Of a stretch of 64,000 nucleotides of DNA, positions 60,918 through 64,000 are shown piece after piece. This DNA comes from Bryobacteraceae bacterium (GTDB taxonomy: Bacteria; Acidobacteriota; Terriglobia; Bryobacterales; Bryobacteraceae): assembly GCA_029975915.1 (NCBI GenBank), contig JARKOC010000391.1:1-64000 (forward strand), given 5' to 3'. The stretch's first letter is position 1; every line of letters begins with the position of its first letter. A program made the translations under genes and the position numbers. The notes under the pieces are model-generated. The model saw only the letters and a list, made by a program, of their open reading frames with translations, did not search any database and was not told the DNA's origin.

Positions 60918-61622
60918 TCAGCCACACTTGCTCCGGACCACAATCTCTCCATTCCGGCAGATCCAGCCGGCGGCGCGTGCGGCGAGCTCATACGCCCTTT
61001 GTCCGAGAAGCCTGCGCAGAGGCAACAGGTAGCCATATCCCCACGAGTGGAGGTATCGATTCGAGAACGGGCGATATCCTGCGCGGATCAGCAGATTGTT
61101 CAGTGCGCGAAAGTTCCAGCAGTAGAGATGCTGGTTCAAGTCGGGCGTCAATGATGACTGGCGGTGTCCCTCCTTCGGCACGATGAGGTAGAGTTCGCCG
61201 CCGGGCTTGAGCAAGGGCCGCATCAGGCGCAGGGCGTCGAGGGGGTGTTCGATGTGTTCGAGCGCATGGCGGCAGAACACGATGTCCCAGGCTCCTTGGG
61301 GCGCATCTTCCAAGCGGTCGAAGACCTTTAGTCCGCGGCGTTTGCAGGATTCCCGGGCCTCGGCGCTGACGTCCCATCCGGCCGCTTCCGGCAGTGCGGC
61401 GATGTTCTGGCCGATGCCGCAGCCGAATTCGAATATCCGAAGCGAACTGAGGGAACCGGGAAAATAGAGATGCGCGGCTGCTGCCGCCCGGGCGCGAAAA
61501 TACCGCTCGTCCTCCATCAGCCGCGCATGGCGCCGCGAGTGGTAGCCGGACTCATAGAAGTCCTGCGCCGGGGAGGGTATGTCCATTCGGAAGCCGTGTT
61601 GGGAAGATTTTGACGAGTGCAT
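60918..61622 (-). CDS. class I SAM methyltransferase of the polysaccharide cluster
   Basis: 234 residues (an alternative ATG at 61586). Motif I RIFEFGCGIGQNIAALPEAAG, then AWDIVFCRHALEHIEHPLDALRLMRPLLKPGGELYLIVP, Methyltransf_23/11 type, with HQHLYCWNFRALNNLLIRAGY in the C-terminal part. Probably methylates a sugar of the repeat unit, or a biosynthetic intermediate. Located between Wzx and Wzy genes on the same strand. Confidence 0.87.
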   Translation of the reverse strand: MHSSKSSQHGFRMDIPSPAQDFYESGYHSRRHARLMEDERYFRARAAAAAHLYFPGSLSSLRIFEFGCGIGQNIAALPEAAGWDVSAEARESCKRRGLKVFDRLEDAPQGAWDIVFCRHALEHIEHPLDALRLMRPLLKPGGELYLIVPKEGHRQSSLTPDLNQHLYCWNFRALNNLLIRAGYRPFSNRYLHSWGYGYLLPLRRLLGQRAYELAARAAGWICRNGEIVVRSKCG

Positions 61623-61635
61623 CGGACAGAACTCA

Positions 61636-62931
61636 TCAGCAGGTGCTGACCGGCGCTGATTCGGGAATCGCAGTTTCAGCGGCTGAGCGGGTGAGTCGAT
61701 CGGGCTGCCGCTTCATCACGAGGGCGTATGCGCCGAGCATGAAGATTCCTGATACGAGGCCGGCGAGTGCCGTGCCGTGCAGCGAGAATGACACGGTTGC
61801 CCAGTATGTGGATGCAGCCAGGACCGCGAGCGCGAGAAACATCGCGAGCGGTTGCCGGGCGAGCCGGCGGCTGGCCGTCGCCGAGAACATCAGAACCGTA
61901 TTGAGCTGAACAGCCATCTCGGCCAATACGAGCAGCGCGAGCAGTGAGACCAGGGCCGCGTGAGCGGGGGTGTAGAGCAGGATGAGGATCTGGCGTCCAA
62001 GGAAGAGCGCAACGAGCAACCCGGCGCCATAGAGTCCGGCCGTGGCCAGAATCAGCCGCCAGAAGATGACCGGTATGCGGCGCGAGCTGTCCTGTTGGAA
62101 ATGGCGCGCCAGTGCTGGAGTTGCGGCCTCGGACATGGATCGGACGAGCACGGCGCCTGTGAGTGGAAGTTGCGCGACGGTGGCATAGTAACCGAGAGCC
62201 GCGTCTCCGAGAATCGCCTTGACCAGGTATCTCGGCAAGGCCGAATACGTGGAGCCAAACAGCGTCGTTAGGCCAAGGCTGGATGAGCGGCGGGCGAGCC
62301 GGACCACCATCGGTGTTGACTTCTGAAAAAGAGGCTGGCCGCGCACCAAACGAAGGTCATGAAAGACGAGCACGCACAGTGTGCAAACCGCCACAGAGGC
62401 AGCGGCGGCCTGAAGGTTCCGAGTCGCCCAAAGCACCGTGGAGAATCCGGCGAGAGACAAGGCGGCTCGCAGCACAAGCGAACGTCCCGTGGGCTGGAAC
62501 CGTCCGTGGCGCTGGCCATGGGCGAGGATGATTTCCGAGATGGACTCGATGGCGCGTGTCGCGCCGAGGCCCATCAGCAGGAGACCCGTAGCAGTCGAGA
62601 TGCCGTGCGCGCTGGCGGCCGCAAGCGTTGCGCATCCCGCCAGGAGAGTGGTGGCCATGCGGAGCGTGAAATAGCAACTGAACGGGTACTCGTCGCGCAC
62701 ATCCGAGGACTGCAGGACGCGGAGTTGGAGTCCGGCAAGCAGCATTGCCTGGGTGGCCAGAGTCGAAGCATAGGCAAACCGGCCCGCGCCGTCCACTCCG
62801 GCCACTTTGGACGCCAGGATCAAGTAGCCCACTTGAACGGCGGCGGCCGCGGCATTGCCGGCGGTGAGCCAAAGCGCATCGTGGGTGATTCCACGTTTGG
62901 GTGGCGTGCCTTGATCTGAAATGGCTTCCAT
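61636..62931 (-). CDS. polysaccharide flippase (Wzx-like)
   Basis: 431 residues, twelve to fourteen membrane helices. Starts after a short cytoplasmic tail with ALWLTAGNAAAAAVQVGYLILASKVAGVDGAGRFAYASTL, typical of the oligosaccharide flippase/PST family. It includes SSSLGLTTLFGSTYSALPRYLVKAILGDAALGYYATVAQL. Moves undecaprenyl-linked repeat units across the inner membrane. Contains one copy of the repeated 10-mer. Confidence 0.87.
   Translation of the reverse strand: MEAISDQGTPPKRGITHDALWLTAGNAAAAAVQVGYLILASKVAGVDGAGRFAYASTLATQAMLLAGLQLRVLQSSDVRDEYPFSCYFTLRMATTLLAGCATLAAASAHGISTATGLLLMGLGATRAIESISEIILAHGQRHGRFQPTGRSLVLRAALSLAGFSTVLWATRNLQAAAASVAVCTLCVLVFHDLRLVRGQPLFQKSTPMVVRLARRSSSLGLTTLFGSTYSALPRYLVKAILGDAALGYYATVAQLPLTGAVLVRSMSEAATPALARHFQQDSSRRIPVIFWRLILATAGLYGAGLLVALFLGRQILILLYTPAHAALVSLLALLVLAEMAVQLNTVLMFSATASRRLARQPLAMFLALAVLAASTYWATVSFSLHGTALAGLVSGIFMLGAYALVMKRQPDRLTRSAAETAIPESAPVSTC
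62345..62354 (-). repeat. TTCGTTTGGT word, copy 9 (inside wzx-like gene)
   Basis: Exact 10-mer on the minus (coding) strand, CTT CGT TTG GTG (Leu-Arg-Leu-Val). Confidence 0.75.
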
Positions 62932-62977
62932 CGAAGTAAAGCCGGATCGGAGTCCGGAAGTTGTGGCGGGGAGGAGG

Positions 62978-64000
62978 CTAGGCTTGGTCTGATCCGGAAT
63001 CGGCGTACCGCTTGTAGTGTTTACCGTAATAGCCGTAATAGTAATAGTGGTCGGAATGGCTTTTCTTGACCTGATTTAAGACGAGTCCAAGGACATTGGC
63101 GCGGAGATGGGAGAGGGTCGAGATGGCGGCGGCCACCGCTTTGCGCGATGTGTCGCCTGCTTTGGTGACCACCACCACGCCGTCGGCCGACGATGCCATT
63201 TGCAGCGACTCGGCGAAGCCCAGTAGAGGCGGAGCATCGAGAATCACCAGATCGTATTCGCCGGCCATCTCATCCATAATCGGGCCCATCAGCGTCCCGA
63301 TCATGTCGGCCGCCCGCCGGGATGGCGGGCCGGCGGTGATGATGTGGAGGTTCGGGTTCGATTCAGACTCAACCACTGCTGCACGCCAGCCGGTCTCGCC
63401 GTTCAGGACGTTAGAAAGACCAGTGGCAAGTGGAAGTCCAAACAGCTTGTGTTGCGAAGGCCGGCGGAGGTCGCAGTCGATCAGGAGCGTGCGTTTCTTC
63501 TGCTGCGCATGCGCCGTGGCGAGGTGGCCCGCAGTAGTGGACTTGCCTTCGCTTGCCGTCGCCGAGGTAAACAGGATTGTGCGGAGACGGCGGTCGAAAT
63601 CGGTGAGGAGTATGGAATTGCGAATCGTCCGGATGGCTTCGTCGTAGGTGGACAAGAGGCGCTCCTGACCGCGGGCGACGACAATCTCGCCGCTCGATCC
63701 GGCGACCGGCAGCGAGGCGGTGGTGGTGAGCGAGAGTTCCTTAGGATTCTTGACCGAAGGCAGGGTGCCGATGATGTGCGTGTGGAGGGTGCGCGAGACC
63801 TGCTCGGGGTCGCGGATGGTGTTGTCCATCGTGTCGGCGAGGATGGCAATGCCACAAGCGATCAGAGTCGAAAAAAGGAATGCCAGTGCGAGGTTCAGCG
63901 GGATTTTGGGAAACACTGGTTTCCAGCCCGGACGCGCCAGGTCGGCGATCCGGACCATATTGTTCTGGAAACCGGCGTTGATGCCTGCCTCCCGGATCTT
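62978..64000 (-). CDS. polysaccharide-biosynthesis tyrosine autokinase (partial, 5' end beyond window)
   Basis: The frame stays open to position 64000 without an obvious start (the Met at 63958 is internal), so the N-terminal Wzz domain is off the right edge. Visible: GNVR-type segment IREAGINAGFQNN, a membrane helix (ALAFLFSTLIACGIAIL), then the BY-kinase: Walker A TSATASEGKSTTAGHLA, Walker A' TLLIDCDLRRPSQHKLFG, GLSNVLNGE, Walker B DLVILDAPPLLGFA, and a C-terminal tyrosine cluster DHYYYYGYYGKHYKRY. Such Wzc/BceF-like enzymes control export and chain length by phosphorylation of the Tyr tail. Stands at the head of the minus-strand cluster, 46 bp from wzx. Confidence 0.93.
   Translation of the reverse strand, partial: KIREAGINAGFQNNMVRIADLARPGWKPVFPKIPLNLALAFLFSTLIACGIAILADTMDNTIRDPEQVSRTLHTHIIGTLPSVKNPKELSLTTTASLPVAGSSGEIVVARGQERLLSTYDEAIRTIRNSILLTDFDRRLRTILFTSATASEGKSTTAGHLATAHAQQKKRTLLIDCDLRRPSQHKLFGLPLATGLSNVLNGETGWRAAVVESESNPNLHIITAGPPSRRAADMIGTLMGPIMDEMAGEYDLVILDAPPLLGFAESLQMASSADGVVVVTKAGDTSRKAVAAAISTLSHLRANVLGLVLNQVKKSHSDHYYYYGYYGKHYKRYADSGSDQA

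Overview
The window reads as a chromosomal segment of a GC-rich Acidobacteriota, most likely from the Solibacter/Bryobacter side of the phylum. The evidence is the combination of a 1159-residue Oar-like TonB-dependent receptor with an N-terminal carboxypeptidase-regulatory domain and no SusD partner, a VWFA protein of the acidobacterial type, three Tat-exported Gfo/Idh/MocA oxidoreductases, an FGly sulfatase and several exported beta-helix or BNR-type carbohydrate proteins. No tRNA, rRNA, CRISPR array, prophage or intact insertion sequence was found. The taxonomic call is inference from gene content only.

Layout. 0.2-3 kb: PilZ protein, a duplicated secreted protein, ribosomal proteins L33 and L28, a zinc-ribbon membrane protein. 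3.2-13.4 kb: an unrecognised 1012-residue modular protein, a pectate-lyase-like enzyme, a YbjQ protein, the TonB receptor and a first Gfo/Idh/MocA enzyme. 13.6-21.6 kb: mostly cell housekeeping (FmdB, an S41 peptidase homologue whose catalytic serine and lysine are both replaced, VWFA protein, response regulator overlapping a NagZ-like GH3, FtsB, CutA, MFS transporter). 21.6-25.6 kb: tesA divergent from ybbA-ybbP, the same order as in E. coli. 25.7-36 kb: a second Gfo/Idh/MocA enzyme, MetX, and exported carbohydrate-related proteins (BNR, WbsX/GH99-like, beta-helix, GH-like) mixed with a polycysteine Fe-S protein and a DUF362 protein. 36-41.4 kb: molybdopterin oxidoreductase, lipoprotein and multi-span membrane protein in one overlapping operon, then a DksA-like regulator behind a 486-bp gene-free leader with a strong hairpin. 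41.5-55.7 kb: sulfatase, third Gfo/Idh/MocA divergent from an MFS transporter, exported RraA homologue, YbaK, a two-gene sugar-activation operon, and an acyl-CoA dehydrogenase / CusF-like / exported methyltransferase operon. 55.8-64 kb: a Wzx/Wzy exopolysaccharide cluster (WbaP, two GT4 enzymes, Wzy, methyltransferase, Wzx, tyrosine autokinase), all on the minus strand and cut by the right edge.

Most unusual observations: (1) the 10-mer TTCGTTTGGT occurs exactly at least nine times, on both strands, between genes and in several reading frames inside genes, where about 0.1 copies are expected by chance; this resembles a DNA-uptake-type or other architectural word. (2) A 1103-residue protein joins a GHMP (fucokinase/HddA-like) kinase to a UDP-sugar pyrophosphorylase-like domain, in the opposite order to the known Bacteroides FKP, and is translationally coupled to a GalU-like nucleotidyltransferase. 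(3) The S41 protease homologue appears catalytically dead. (4) Enzymes normally found in the cytoplasm (SAM methyltransferase, RraA fold) carry export signals.
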